A stretch of 64,000 nt of DNA from Paenibacillus alkaliterrae (GCF_021532375.1 NZ_JAKGAP010000014.1:1-64000), one strand, 5' to 3'; positions 15,961 through 26,367 are shown, counted from the stretch's first letter. Notes: generated from the sequence alone by a model not told the origin. A program made the numbers and translations.

Positions 15961-18411
15961 AAATTCTTTAGTTGCTATAAGCATTTTATTTTCGTGAAAT
16001 ACATCATAAATATTAATTTTATACTGTTTATACTCAACCTTGAAGTGAACATCGGAATCGTTGAACTTTATCATTTTTGTTATATCTTTTCCTTCTATGA
16101 GTGAATCGTCTTTACCTACATCGTTCCCAACCGTAAATTCTTTGGAATATGTTACTTTATTCGCACCTTGATCAATAAATTCGATTAACAACTTATGACT
16201 TTCGGCATTTTCTTGATATTGTAGATCTTTTATTAAATCATACTGAAAAGAAAGATTAATTCCATCAACATTAAATCCATCAGATACGCTTAGAGTCGCA
16301 TATAATTTTCGCATATTAAGAGAATAATTCATAAACGATAAGTTGATTAGATCTTGTTTAGTTCCAACATCCTTAACATTAATTGTTGTGAATACAGGCT
16401 TCACAACTGACATTCCTTGATCCTGAAAAACGTTAAATGCTCGACCAAAATAAAAAGAAATCTTTTCTTTCTCAAAATCTTGAGGTATTTGGGTCCAGGC
16501 AGATAGAACGACTTTACCATTCGGCATCACTCTCTGTTTGTACTCCGAGAAGGTGACTCCAATTACCGATCCCGATTGATTCTGAATATATCCAGCGAGC
16601 TGTGAAGGATCCATCGCTCTCAACTCTTTATTTGTATATTCTAACTCAGCGTAAAAGAAATCATTAGTGAGGCCTTCATAAATACCGGATTTCAAAAAAC
16701 GAACCCCAGACTTATATCCTATATTAGTAATGTCATAGGTTTCTTTAGGTGCTAACATCGGTACTACTGACAGTTTATCTTGAGAAAATTTATTTATAGG
16801 ACTTCCGATTTTTTGATTTTCCTCTTCAGCCATCACATAATCAATTCGACTTATGTTTGCAGTAAAAGGGACTTCAGTATAGGTTAGTAAACTATAAGTT
16901 TGATTAGGTCCTACAGTGATTAAATCATCTAATATTACAGTACTTGATTTAGATGGATCGATCTTTACGCCATTAATGACAAAGTATCCAGATATATCTG
17001 GCTTTGATTTAGACTGTTCACTCTTATTCATAATATTAAATTGAGCCACAATTAAATCTGATTTATCAAAAGGTGTTCTTTGAATTGAATTTAATTTGAT
17101 CTCAAATCCTTCATACTTACCAATGGTACCCCCAAGATCTTCTTGATTATTAATTACTATCGAGAAGTTGCCTAGGAAATGACTTTTATTGCTTTCGGCT
17201 GTCTTCGTTAGTACTATAATTTCACTATTTTTTAAAATATTTTGATTCGGAATTTGTCCTGAAACATGAATCGTTTGTTTAATTTTAGGTAACAGTTTCA
17301 GCTCTGTTTCCGCTTCAGCAATTAATGGATATAATAATCCGTCTTTCGTCTTCACATAATACTCCATACTCGGCATTGCAATCATAGATTGACTTGTATT
17401 CTCGAATGTAATTGGTATTGAAATCTCTTCTTTATCCTTATTAAAAGGCACATAGCCATCGCCAATGACTGCATTTACCGGCTGTCCGTTAAGATACATG
17501 AATCTCGGTTTCCTTGGCATAGCAGCAACGCTTGGCTTTAATTGTGGAAGTGCGAAAACACCAATGGGCAGACTAATTTTATTTACATCTTCCGTTGTTG
17601 CCACGGCCAGTGAAAGCTTTTTTCCTAAAAGTGACAAAGGAATAGCCGCTTGAAGCGATATGATTTTCCTTTCCTTAGGCTGCAATTTTTGTTGTGTGAT
17701 AGTACCTGAATCCAAGTTATAGACACTTGATCCCTCCGATTGAACAACAAAGTGGAGATTCGTTAAATCAGTTGTATAAGATCCCACATTTTCCAGGAGG
17801 AAGTTCAGCGTTAAATATCCATAGTTTTGATCTTTATAAAGCGTATACTGCTTCAATGCGCCGCGAATTTTTGTACTTCCAAACAGCATTACTTTTGCCT
17901 TGAAAGCTGCAGTCTCTTCAAAGGAAACAACAGATGTGCTTAAACTACCTAATTTTCTTTCATAGTTTGCAGTTGATAAATCCCATTGAATAATATCAAA
18001 TATCAAATCTGACAGTTTGGTCTGATCGTCAACAAAAGCGTAATATGTTAAATAAATCGAGCTATTTGGTTGTACTTTAACTTTCGCCTTATCCGTTTCT
18101 TTCAAATTTGTTTTAAATGTTTTACCTGATTTGTTTTTGATCTTCACCCAATAATCAAACAAACGGATCTCATTAGAAGCATTATTCGTAATTGCAATCG
18201 TTAAAGAAGCAACCTTTCCTTTTTCTTGAACAAGAAATTGAACATCTCGCATCGTTACATAAGCATTTGAATTTAGCTTTACTGCATGTTTCTTCTGACT
18301 TGAAGCTGCGGCAGGCATCATTATGTTCGTTTGCAGTATCATCGAACAGCATAGCAATACCGCTATAATAGATAACAATAATCGACGCACTGAAAATATG
18401 TAAGCTTTCAA
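15940..18411 (-). CDS. Large exported protein of unknown function (823 residues)
   Basis: No family recognised. Residues about 8-38 form a signal peptide (LLLSIIAVLLCCSMILQ, then PAAASS). The rest looks like a series of beta-sandwich domains of roughly 120-150 residues with phrases such as LTIAITNNASNEIRLFDYW, LTLNFLLENVGSYTTDL and IPITFENTSQSMIAM, the pattern of FxLYD/CARDB-like domains that carry relative 'ionic' or adhesive surfaces. There is no SLH domain, LPXTG or lipobox, so retention is unexplained. It starts at TTG 18411 behind a GGGGGG tract, a weak-looking initiation region. It is clearly AT-richer than the flanking SLH genes, which suggests separate origin. Confidence 0.75.
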   Translation of the reverse strand: MKAYIFSVRRLLLSIIAVLLCCSMILQTNIMMPAAASSQKKHAVKLNSNAYVTMRDVQFLVQEKGKVASLTIAITNNASNEIRLFDYWVKIKNKSGKTFKTNLKETDKAKVKVQPNSSIYLTYYAFVDDQTKLSDLIFDIIQWDLSTANYERKLGSLSTSVVSFEETAAFKAKVMLFGSTKIRGALKQYTLYKDQNYGYLTLNFLLENVGSYTTDLTNLHFVVQSEGSSVYNLDSGTITQQKLQPKERKIISLQAAIPLSLLGKKLSLAVATTEDVNKISLPIGVFALPQLKPSVAAMPRKPRFMYLNGQPVNAVIGDGYVPFNKDKEEISIPITFENTSQSMIAMPSMEYYVKTKDGLLYPLIAEAETELKLLPKIKQTIHVSGQIPNQNILKNSEIIVLTKTAESNKSHFLGNFSIVINNQEDLGGTIGKYEGFEIKLNSIQRTPFDKSDLIVAQFNIMNKSEQSKSKPDISGYFVINGVKIDPSKSSTVILDDLITVGPNQTYSLLTYTEVPFTANISRIDYVMAEEENQKIGSPINKFSQDKLSVVPMLAPKETYDITNIGYKSGVRFLKSGIYEGLTNDFFYAELEYTNKELRAMDPSQLAGYIQNQSGSVIGVTFSEYKQRVMPNGKVVLSAWTQIPQDFEKEKISFYFGRAFNVFQDQGMSVVKPVFTTINVKDVGTKQDLINLSFMNYSLNMRKLYATLSVSDGFNVDGINLSFQYDLIKDLQYQENAESHKLLIEFIDQGANKVTYSKEFTVGNDVGKDDSLIEGKDITKMIKFNDSDVHFKVEYKQYKINIYDVFHENKMLIATKEFNWFRQE

Positions 18412-18492
18412 AGTGATCCCCCCCTGTAATTATGTATAATAATTAGACGTTATAGGAGATTCTTTTGTTGCGATTCCAGATGCAACAGTTCA

Positions 18493-18527
18493 AAAAAAAG
18501 AAGCCGAGATATTATCTCGGCTTCTTT
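18493..18527 (-). terminator. Terminator of the S-layer gene
   Basis: GAAGCCGAGAT and ATCTCGGCTTC form a perfect 11-bp stem with a T8 tail on the minus strand (A-run 18492-18499). It is the strongest terminator in the window, as expected after a highly expressed gene. Confidence 0.9.
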
Positions 18528-18541
18528 CGTAAAAACTATAA

Positions 18542-21229
18542 TTATTTCTTAACTTTAACAGTTACAGCTGCAACTTTAGCATTGCTAGTTACATAAGTTA
18601 CTGTTACTTCTTTTTCGCCAGTGAATGCAGCTGGGATTGTTGCAGCACCATCAACGATAGCAAGAATCGAGCTATCAGAGGAGTACCAAGCACCAGTAGT
18701 TCCAGCAGTAATGTCAACACCGTATTGGTCTACTACTTTTACTTGAGCAGCAAAGTTGTATGCAGCAGTAATTTCTTTTGCTACGTCGTTTTTGAAGCTA
18801 ACAGTTGTAGCAGCAGGAGCAACATTAGATGTTTTGAAAGTTACTTGGGCAACAATCTTACCTTTTTTAACAACTGTTACAACAGCTTCTTTATCATTGC
18901 TGCCTGCAAATGCATTTACTTTGTAAGTAGCAGTATCAACAACAACAACATCTGCATTAGAAGATATGATTTGATCGAATCCTGCAGCAACAGCTACTTT
19001 CTTGCCGTTTACATCCAAACCACTTTTCAGTACGAATGTACCAACATAGTCAGCTGCAGTTTTACCAGTAGTAAATACAGTACCGCTGTACAATGTAGTG
19101 TTAACAGGTTTTGTTACATCATAATCAACAACTGCGCTTTCAGCAACAACGTTAACTTTAAAGTCAAGCGTTTTACCAGCGTAAGTTGCAGTCAATGTTT
19201 CTTCGCCAAGGTTAACAGAACCAGTAACTTTTGTACCATCAACTGTTACTTTGTTAGCTGCAGCGTCTTTTTTCGCAATTGTCAAAGCGCCAGTCAATGC
19301 TTCATCTTTAATCACACGGTTGTATTGGTCAACGATTGCGAAGTCAGTTGCAGCATAAGTGTGAGCACCTGTGTTTACGAACTGAGCAACAGTAGTTGCC
19401 TTCAAGCCAGTGATTTTGGATGGTACTGCAGTTGCTTTAACATCAAGTACGATAGTACCTTGAAGCTGGCCGTTAAGGTAACCGTTGATTGTTGTTACAC
19501 CTTCAGCAGCAGGAGTGATTTGAAGCTTCTTGTCTCCATCAACTACAATGTTAGCTACTGGAACAGCAGTTGTATTGTTGGAGAACCAAACTAGTTGGTT
19601 TGCATTTGTCAATTTAACACTTGCATCGTATTGATCGATTGCTTGGTATGCAACTTCAACTTTCTCACCTGCAACGATCAAACCAGCTGGTTGCTGAATT
19701 GTCACTGTTTTCAGTGCTGCAGCAGCATTAACTGTAACCGAAGTCGATGATTGCGAAGCAGATGCCGGAATAAATGCAGTAACTGTAACTGTACCAGCAG
19801 TGTTAAGTGCAGCAAATTGCAATTGCTGTTTGCCGTCTACAGTGACCAAGCCCCACTCGTTCACAGTGGCAGTAGCAGCATCGTCACTTACACGAACAAC
19901 TGCAGGGTTGTTTGTTACAAATACAACGTTCGCCAAGTTTTCAGCGCTCAGAGGCAACTCTTGATTGTATTGGTCATAAAGTTTAATTGGAAGAACAAGA
20001 CCTTTGTCACCAACAGTAATACGTGCAGTGTCTTTCAATGCTGCAACCGCACCAAGTTCAACTTTAGCAACAGAAGATTGAGGCACAACTGTTACTGTTT
20101 TTTGAGCGGATTTTGTAGATGTGTTGTGAATCAAGTTGATCAACACGCTATCATCTTTTGCAATGTTTGCTGCTTCACCAGTAGCACCAGCAGTAATAGT
20201 GAATTTATTGTTAACTGCATCTGGAGTCAAAGCATAAGAACGATTTTTAGTGATGTTGAAAGCAGTAGCAGTAAATGCGGTCGGGCTAACTGTCATTACT
20301 TCTCCGAACTGGTTAACTGCTTTGTAAAGAACATCTTGAGTTGTAGCTTTAGCTTGCAAATTCGTGTTCAGAAGTTCTACGGAAGACACTGCTGCCGCTT
20401 CAACTTTAACTTCTTTCTTGTTAGTGCCAGTTACTTCTATTGTGTAAGTTCCTGCAACGAAATCAAGAGCGCCTACGAATGTTGCGGATTTACGGTTCTC
20501 AGCAAATTTGACTTCGCCGTCAACAGTCAAGAAACCATTTTTCACAACAACAGTTGCATCAGCAGCAGCTGCAGTAGCAAACTCTACGCTAAGCGTTTTA
20601 GCGCCAGTTTGTTCAGCTTTGGAAACAGCAAATTCCACGTCAAAACCTTCAAGCTCAAGAATTTGACCCAAAGTTTTGCCTGTGCCAGGAACTTCAGTGT
20701 TCAATGCTGTAACGAGAACTGCATAAGTTTCACCGCGAGTTGCTTTAGCAGTGAAGTCAGTACCTGCAGGTACGATTCCAGCTTCTACAGCAAGCGCAGG
20801 AACGTTAGCGTAGTTTGCGCCAGTTGTGTCAACGCCAAGAGCGCGAAGTACTACAGCTGCGAATTGTTGGTATGTCAACTCTTCGTCAAAACCAAAATCA
20901 GTAGCGGAGTGACCTTCAAGAAGGCCTTCAGCTTTAGCCCATGACAAGAAGCCGTCATAGTAAGTACCGCGTACATCTGCGTAAGTATGGGATTTTGCAG
21001 TTGCTTTTGCTTCTGCTTCTGCATCAAGCAAACGGGAAACCAATACTGCAACGTCTTGGCGTTTCCAAGTGGAATCTTCCATCAAGTCGCCGTTTTGGTC
21101 GCCTGCGATGATGTTCAAATCTTGTAAGTATTTACCTGGATCAGTTTCAGTCGCTGCTGCGAATGCTGGAACTGTAAGTGAAAGTACCATGGATGATGAC
21201 AATACGAATGCTGCTAATTTTTTCTTCAT
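18542..21229 (-). CDS. Probable S-layer protein with three N-terminal SLH domains
   Basis: About 895 residues from the ATG at 21229. The signal peptide is MKKKLAAFVLSSSMVLSLTV, ending PAFA. Three SLH domains follow (to about residue 190), the third with the best motif, ATRGET. The remainder is repeated Ig-like S-layer domains (for example KVELGAVAALKDTARITVG; VDYDVTKPVNTTLYSG). Codon use is strikingly restricted to GCA/GCT, GTT/GTA, ACT/ACA and AAC, the mark of a very highly expressed gene. A second start 90 bases upstream (ATG 21319) has its own site, AAAGGGGG, and would add 30 residues. A long leader, a good promoter (21462-21490) and a strong terminator fit an abundant surface protein. Confidence 0.9.
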   Translation of the reverse strand: MKKKLAAFVLSSSMVLSLTVPAFAAATETDPGKYLQDLNIIAGDQNGDLMEDSTWKRQDVAVLVSRLLDAEAEAKATAKSHTYADVRGTYYDGFLSWAKAEGLLEGHSATDFGFDEELTYQQFAAVVLRALGVDTTGANYANVPALAVEAGIVPAGTDFTAKATRGETYAVLVTALNTEVPGTGKTLGQILELEGFDVEFAVSKAEQTGAKTLSVEFATAAAADATVVVKNGFLTVDGEVKFAENRKSATFVGALDFVAGTYTIEVTGTNKKEVKVEAAAVSSVELLNTNLQAKATTQDVLYKAVNQFGEVMTVSPTAFTATAFNITKNRSYALTPDAVNNKFTITAGATGEAANIAKDDSVLINLIHNTSTKSAQKTVTVVPQSSVAKVELGAVAALKDTARITVGDKGLVLPIKLYDQYNQELPLSAENLANVVFVTNNPAVVRVSDDAATATVNEWGLVTVDGKQQLQFAALNTAGTVTVTAFIPASASQSSTSVTVNAAAALKTVTIQQPAGLIVAGEKVEVAYQAIDQYDASVKLTNANQLVWFSNNTTAVPVANIVVDGDKKLQITPAAEGVTTINGYLNGQLQGTIVLDVKATAVPSKITGLKATTVAQFVNTGAHTYAATDFAIVDQYNRVIKDEALTGALTIAKKDAAANKVTVDGTKVTGSVNLGEETLTATYAGKTLDFKVNVVAESAVVDYDVTKPVNTTLYSGTVFTTGKTAADYVGTFVLKSGLDVNGKKVAVAAGFDQIISSNADVVVVDTATYKVNAFAGSNDKEAVVTVVKKGKIVAQVTFKTSNVAPAATTVSFKNDVAKEITAAYNFAAQVKVVDQYGVDITAGTTGAWYSSDSSILAIVDGAATIPAAFTGEKEVTVTYVTSNAKVAAVTVKVKK

Positions 21230-21461
21230 AACCTTTGTTACTCCTCCTCTAATTTCCTTCGGTTGTTGAGAGTTTTGTTTAATCTCTTTAGTTAAAAATG
21301 AATTGCTCTTTTCCCTCATAGCCGATTCACCCCCTTTCCAGAGTTTGAGCATAAAGTAATATAAATAGTGTCTACATACATGATAAACCCTTTGTCAGAT
21401 CATGCGGTAGAAACTTGTAAACAAACTGTGAAAAATGATAGAGTGCCTGCACCACTTTAAC

Positions 21462-21490
21462 ATTATACAATGGGCATTCCCTACCGTAAA
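21462..21490 (-). promoter_or_regulatory. Sigma-A promoter of the S-layer gene
   Basis: The minus strand reads TTTACG (21485-21490), a 17-bp spacer ending in TG, then TATAAT (21462-21467). The perfect -10 with the adjacent TG fits strong expression. Confidence 0.65.
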
Positions 21491-21782
21491 GAGGAAGTTG
21501 AGAATTCATTCCAATTTCCTTCCAACGAAAGGAGGTCTCTTACATCTTCGCGCCCGTTTGCAACGACGTCATGTATTTAAACGCACGCCATTTCAAAAAG
21601 TTGCGATGTTTCAAAAAAACTTTTTAAAATTCTCATTTTAAATTCATTGCTAGCTTGTCGCTCGCGTTATGTATCGCTTCCTACGTGGTTTAGTATAGCT
21701 CGTTTTCATAGATTACGTATATGCGTAACATTTTCCATGGATAATGTTTCACATGACCGCGATACATGGCTCTGTGAGCCCC

Positions 21783-21816
21783 AAAAAACGGACCACAGAA
21801 TCGCTCTGCGGTCCGT
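21783..21816 (-). terminator. Terminator of the 1388-residue SLH gene
   Basis: ACGGACCACAGA (21788-21799) pairs with TCTGCGGTCCGT (21805-21816) with one wobble; a T6 tail follows on the minus strand. It lies 23 bases past the stop. Confidence 0.85.
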
Positions 21817-21838
21817 TCCTATGCTGCATGTACGGCTG

Positions 21839-24800
21839 TCAGCCGATGTCAGGCAGCTTCTTCAAATCGGCTAATATACGGGCGACGATGATCGCCGCGT
21901 CGGAACGAAGCAGGTTAGAACGCGGCTCGAACACGGAGCCTGCTTTCGGATTGCTTGGATCCACGAAAGAGCCTAAAATATATTTTTTCTTCGCAATCGC
22001 CAATACCGAGCTTTTCGCGTAGAAATGTACGCTGCCTGCATCTTTAAACGTCTTCTCGAGATCCTTGTTGATTTTGTCGGCATCCGTAGCCAGCTTCAAG
22101 TCCAGCGCTCTTGAGATAATAACGGACGCTTCTTCACGCGTAAGATTCGAGCTTGGCTGGAACGTACGCGGGCCGGTGCCGCGAATAATGCCCTCGCGCG
22201 CCGCTGTCTCAACATACCGATAATCCCATAGAGCATCGGGGTTGATAATGGCCGGCACATCGTCGAAATGAGGTTTGCTAAGCTCGTAATTGAGCGGGAT
22301 ATCCAGCGCTTTAACCATCATTTTCGCAAATTCGCCCCGTGAAACGAACATGTTGGAGCCAAAATCATCAAAGCCTGCGGCGTTCATGATTCCTTTCGCA
22401 TAAATCGCCTCGAGGAAGTTTCTCGCATAAGGATGCGTAGTCATGTCCGTGAACGAGTAGACCATTTTGCCGACTACATAGTAACCGAACTTATTGAACG
22501 GAACCGTGATCGTGTTCTTCTTCACATCCACTTCTCCGCCGAGATTTTCCCAATACTTCGCTTTCACGTCATAGCGGTAAACCGTAATAACGGTTCCTAC
22601 GCTGTCCCTCATATTCGGGTCGAAGGAAAGCGTCAATTCCCCCGTCTTCGACGTAATCAGCTCGCGGTTATCCGGGCGTTCGTCGTAGGTCGGAATTTTC
22701 GTGCCGCCTGTCCCAGTCGCATTCGGGAACTGATAAGGATCCACACCCCTCGTTAACGGATCGTACGCCGTCGTCCCCGGATCATCCGCCATGCCGGCAT
22801 CAATCCAGTATACGGGGCTGGCTTTGGTGAAACGTGTCGGATAGGACAATCTGAATCTCGTTCCAAAGCTCTCCATGACGATGTTGAAATTCGGCGGCCA
22901 TGCTTCCAGCTCGCGGCGGTCAACGACGCCGTCCTCCGGGTTGGCGATCGAGAACAACACATTGTGACCGCTGAATACTTGATTTTTCAAATTCGCTGGT
23001 ACGTTGAAGTCCGTTCGGATAAGCGTCGTACCTTTCTCGAATTTCAAATTGAGCGCATTTTCGAATACTTTATGATTGCTCGCCATCGGTTCCAAGTATT
23101 GCGCGCCTGGAATGTTCGTTGGCGCATACGTGATTTCAAAGCTGCTTTCCACCTTGTCGTTCGCGCTTGAGATTACGAATTCGATTTCATTTCTGCCGAC
23201 CTTTAGCTTATCCACGAATACGCGATAAGTGTTTTTGTATAATTGTTCGATCGTGGCCGGATTGTTATCCGAATCATAGTCGATTTTTTCGGCGACCTGA
23301 TCGTTGATCGTAATGGCATTCGCTCCGGGAGCGTCAATGATGACCTCAATGAAGTTTTGATTCACGATCGATTTGTTCGGCAAAATCGGACGAAGGAGCG
23401 TGTACGGCAACGACGTTGGATCAACCTCCAGACGATAAGATCCTTTAGGTCCATTCTCCCCGTTGTTGAATACGGTGAACGAGTATACGCTCGAGCTGCC
23501 GTCCGGGTTTAATGATTGCGCCCCCAAAATAAAGGAGAAGGTTTTCGTAACGATATCGTATCTTACGGCGAGATTAGCTACATTATTATTTGCCGTATTA
23601 TTGACGGTCCCGAGTACGGCAGGGCCTCTCATAATGATGAGCTGCTTCGTTAAATCCCAGACGATCGGGTTCGCGAGCATGCTGCTTTCGATTTTGAGAA
23701 TATATTTATTCGGCGCCGTTAAGTTGTTGGCCGGCACTCCCATTTGAGTGATTTTCGCTTGAATATTGTTGACGATGTCCGCATCCGTGAGACCCGCAGC
23801 AACAAAATCAATAAAATCAAACGTTCCGAATACATTCATATTCGCTTCATTGGTCGTATAAATGCCGCCGCGATTCACGAAATTCGGATCATTCGGAAGC
23901 GGCTCCGTATATTTGCTGCCGTAAGGATAAATCGTTGTGCCGTCTACCGGTATAACAGGTAAATTCGTAGGCACCAGAAACAGCTTGACTGCTTTCTCGT
24001 AAGAGTTTTTGCTGCCTTGGAAGACGAACTTGATTTCATTCTCTCCACTGAACAAAGCGTCAAATGCCTTCGTGCGTTCCGCAACCGTGTCAAGAACCAT
24101 AAAATCGGTTACCGCACCTGCCGCCGCGGTGTTCTGCTTCTGCAGCTTGATTGGCGTATTATTGATATAGAAAAATACGGTTTGCGCCGATTTCGTATTA
24201 CTGTCGAAATCATAACGAATTTCCGACGTGTTGTTGATGTTGTTAACGGTACCTTTGAAATTGCTTAGAGCTGTCGTTATAACATCGGCGATCCGATCGC
24301 TTTTCAGCTTATTCGTATCGTCATAGACAGTCATATTGTCAAAAATGCTCGTATAACCTACATAAGGACCAAACAGCATCGTGAATTTGACATCCTTGGC
24401 CGAGCCGCCAACATCCAGTGTAATCTTCTGGGTGCCCTCGAAAGGAAGCTTTTTGAAAATTAATATTTCGCGTTTATAAAGTTTGCCGTTGACCGTAACC
24501 AGCTTATTCACCAGTTCATCCGATTTGTTCTCGATATTAGCTTCCGAATTAAAATTATAGCTCGCCGGCGCGTTTGTATTCGATACATTTTTTATAGCTG
24601 TTACCTTGACTACATTAGGTGAAAGATTGCTTAAATCCGGGTTGCCGACCAGCACTTCCATGGCGAATGGAACGCTGTACATGTTTGCGCCCTCAAGCGC
24701 CGTGCCGGTTAAGGCTTCGCCTGTTCCGGAACGGTAGCCGTTCAAGTAATTAATCGTATCGATATAACGGGCGTCGGCGTCCCGCAGGGAGAAGCCCATC

Positions 24801-26005
24801 AAGCCGGTACCCTCATCCGAGGGTTGGCCTAATGATGCTTTTCTCGCATTGGCAGCGGTCAGCTGAATGTTATAGGCCCGATCGAATTGAAGTACATTTA
24901 GATGATTGGTTCCGATAGGACTTGTGAATTCATAGATGAAGAAGGCTTCCTGGCCCGTATAGGTTCCTACCGGAGCAGCAACGGATGCGCCCGCGCCAGC
25001 CGGCTGCTCTAGATTAACGCCGCTTCCCGTAATTTTATATTTAATGGGAATGCTTCGCGTTGGATCGGGATGCGGCTCAAGAATGCCGTCCAATGGATTG
25101 CTGTCGTCCTTCAAGAAGTTAGGAACGATGATTTTACCCGTTACCGTCGTTGAATTCGGGTTTGAAACGAGCAGGTTCGGATTGTACTCCAGAGCTTCGC
25201 TCGTTGGAGCCGCTCCGGCTGTTCCATTTAAATTCACATCGTAGAACGTAACCTCTCCATTATAGAAGGCGACCTCGCGGGTCGTTTCCACCGTTTGGTT
25301 GGCATTTTTCACCTTTATCGTGACCAGGTTTTTACCTTTATTCAATGTGATCGGAGCAGCCGCAAACTGATAATTGTTCGAGCTGTTTACGGAATAGGTC
25401 CTGCTGCTGCCGTTCACGTCTATCGTAACCTGCTGGGCATTGGGCGCGAAGCCCGTAATGCTGATATCAGCGGACTGCCTGCCTGCAGTTGCGTTAGAAT
25501 AGACGACGGTTGTGCCTGCTTCTTCAATAGCAAAGGTATTCCCATCCAGCTGGGCGACCAAATCATAGAAAACAGGTCCGTTATGATATTCGATATAGAT
25601 CGAGTTTGTCACTTCGCCGCCGCCCTGAATGCCTCTGAACGTAATGCGGTTCAACCCGGGGAATAGTTCAACGTTAAATACTTGCATGTTAAAGCCATTG
25701 ATAAAAATATTGCTCGTAATGTTCTCCCGCTTGGAGCCGAGCTGGTCGTCGGATGGATCGTCAGTGCCCTTGTGATTGATAACCTGTACGACACTATAGG
25801 AAACCGATGCCGGGTCTACGCCCGTAATCGAGCCCGTCAGCGTCAGGCGCGGGTCCGTCGTTACTCTTGCTTTGGTGGCTAGATCCTGCTCTGTTGGAAA
25901 GCTGAAGCTTCCGGTTGCGGCTGTTGCGACCTGCGAAGAACCGAACGGAGACAGCAATGTAATCAACAGGGCCAGCGTTAGAACGAATGAAACCATTTTT
26001 TTCAA
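21839..26005 (-). CDS. Large exported SLH-domain protein (1388 residues)
   Basis: The signal peptide is MKKMVSFVLTLALLITLLSP. A long chain of beta-rich domains follows, each with a loop of the type GLNRITFRGIQG, GKNLVTIKVKN or GRNEIEFVISS, typical of Ig/bacterial-adhesin-like repeats. The last 205 residues carry three SLH domains (FVSRGEFAKMMVKAL; LTREEASVIISRAL; LLRSDAAIIVARIL). It should attach to the same pyruvylated polymer as the S-layer protein. Translation begins at TTG 26005, 9 bases after AAAGGAGG. Its place between the S-layer gene and tagO links it to envelope assembly. Function beyond surface display is unknown. Confidence 0.9.
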   Translation of the reverse strand: MKKMVSFVLTLALLITLLSPFGSSQVATAATGSFSFPTEQDLATKARVTTDPRLTLTGSITGVDPASVSYSVVQVINHKGTDDPSDDQLGSKRENITSNIFINGFNMQVFNVELFPGLNRITFRGIQGGGEVTNSIYIEYHNGPVFYDLVAQLDGNTFAIEEAGTTVVYSNATAGRQSADISITGFAPNAQQVTIDVNGSSRTYSVNSSNNYQFAAAPITLNKGKNLVTIKVKNANQTVETTREVAFYNGEVTFYDVNLNGTAGAAPTSEALEYNPNLLVSNPNSTTVTGKIIVPNFLKDDSNPLDGILEPHPDPTRSIPIKYKITGSGVNLEQPAGAGASVAAPVGTYTGQEAFFIYEFTSPIGTNHLNVLQFDRAYNIQLTAANARKASLGQPSDEGTGLMGFSLRDADARYIDTINYLNGYRSGTGEALTGTALEGANMYSVPFAMEVLVGNPDLSNLSPNVVKVTAIKNVSNTNAPASYNFNSEANIENKSDELVNKLVTVNGKLYKREILIFKKLPFEGTQKITLDVGGSAKDVKFTMLFGPYVGYTSIFDNMTVYDDTNKLKSDRIADVITTALSNFKGTVNNINNTSEIRYDFDSNTKSAQTVFFYINNTPIKLQKQNTAAAGAVTDFMVLDTVAERTKAFDALFSGENEIKFVFQGSKNSYEKAVKLFLVPTNLPVIPVDGTTIYPYGSKYTEPLPNDPNFVNRGGIYTTNEANMNVFGTFDFIDFVAAGLTDADIVNNIQAKITQMGVPANNLTAPNKYILKIESSMLANPIVWDLTKQLIIMRGPAVLGTVNNTANNNVANLAVRYDIVTKTFSFILGAQSLNPDGSSSVYSFTVFNNGENGPKGSYRLEVDPTSLPYTLLRPILPNKSIVNQNFIEVIIDAPGANAITINDQVAEKIDYDSDNNPATIEQLYKNTYRVFVDKLKVGRNEIEFVISSANDKVESSFEITYAPTNIPGAQYLEPMASNHKVFENALNLKFEKGTTLIRTDFNVPANLKNQVFSGHNVLFSIANPEDGVVDRRELEAWPPNFNIVMESFGTRFRLSYPTRFTKASPVYWIDAGMADDPGTTAYDPLTRGVDPYQFPNATGTGGTKIPTYDERPDNRELITSKTGELTLSFDPNMRDSVGTVITVYRYDVKAKYWENLGGEVDVKKNTITVPFNKFGYYVVGKMVYSFTDMTTHPYARNFLEAIYAKGIMNAAGFDDFGSNMFVSRGEFAKMMVKALDIPLNYELSKPHFDDVPAIINPDALWDYRYVETAAREGIIRGTGPRTFQPSSNLTREEASVIISRALDLKLATDADKINKDLEKTFKDAGSVHFYAKSSVLAIAKKKYILGSFVDPSNPKAGSVFEPRSNLLRSDAAIIVARILADLKKLPDIG

Positions 26006-26247
26006 AACGATGTTCCTCCTTTATGTATATAACGAGCATGGGTATTTGAATGAGAGATGATCCGGCGACAGTGCGGCAAAATGTTGTATAAACCTTCCTC
26101 CCTTATCATCTTTAGCCAGCATGGGCGCCCATTTATTAGACGAGCTTGCCGCAGAAAAGTTCTGTACTTGTTTTATCGGCTGGGAGCTCCCCATTTTTTA
26201 GTGAAACGGACATTTATTCGGATGAAGAGTTGAAATTCGATTTGTTC

Positions 26248-26274
26248 CTGAGCTGGGGGGATAGTGGAGCAAAG
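26248..26274 (-). repeat. Dispersed inverted-repeat element, solo right end
   Basis: CTGAGCTGGGGGG followed by ATAGTGGAGCAAAG. It is identical over its whole length to the copy at 42532-42558. No matching left end is visible nearby. Confidence 0.75.
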
Positions 26275-26367
26275 AGCGGTAAGAGCGAGGCACAGAGGGG
26301 GTAAGCAAAAAACCGGAACCGCCGCATATCCAGCAATATTGAACTAGACCGCTATTTAAAAGCGTAC

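Larger units (their letters stand above)
21230..21838. other. Long leader and promoter region of the S-layer gene
   Basis: From 21230 to about 21455 lies the predicted S-layer mRNA leader of about 225 bases with two ribosome sites (AGGAGGAG near 21241-21249; AAAGGGGG near 21330-21338). The sigma-A promoter is at 21462-21490. From 21500 to 21780 the DNA is AT-rich without a gene I can support. The terminator of the upstream SLH gene is at 21783-21816. Confidence 0.65.
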
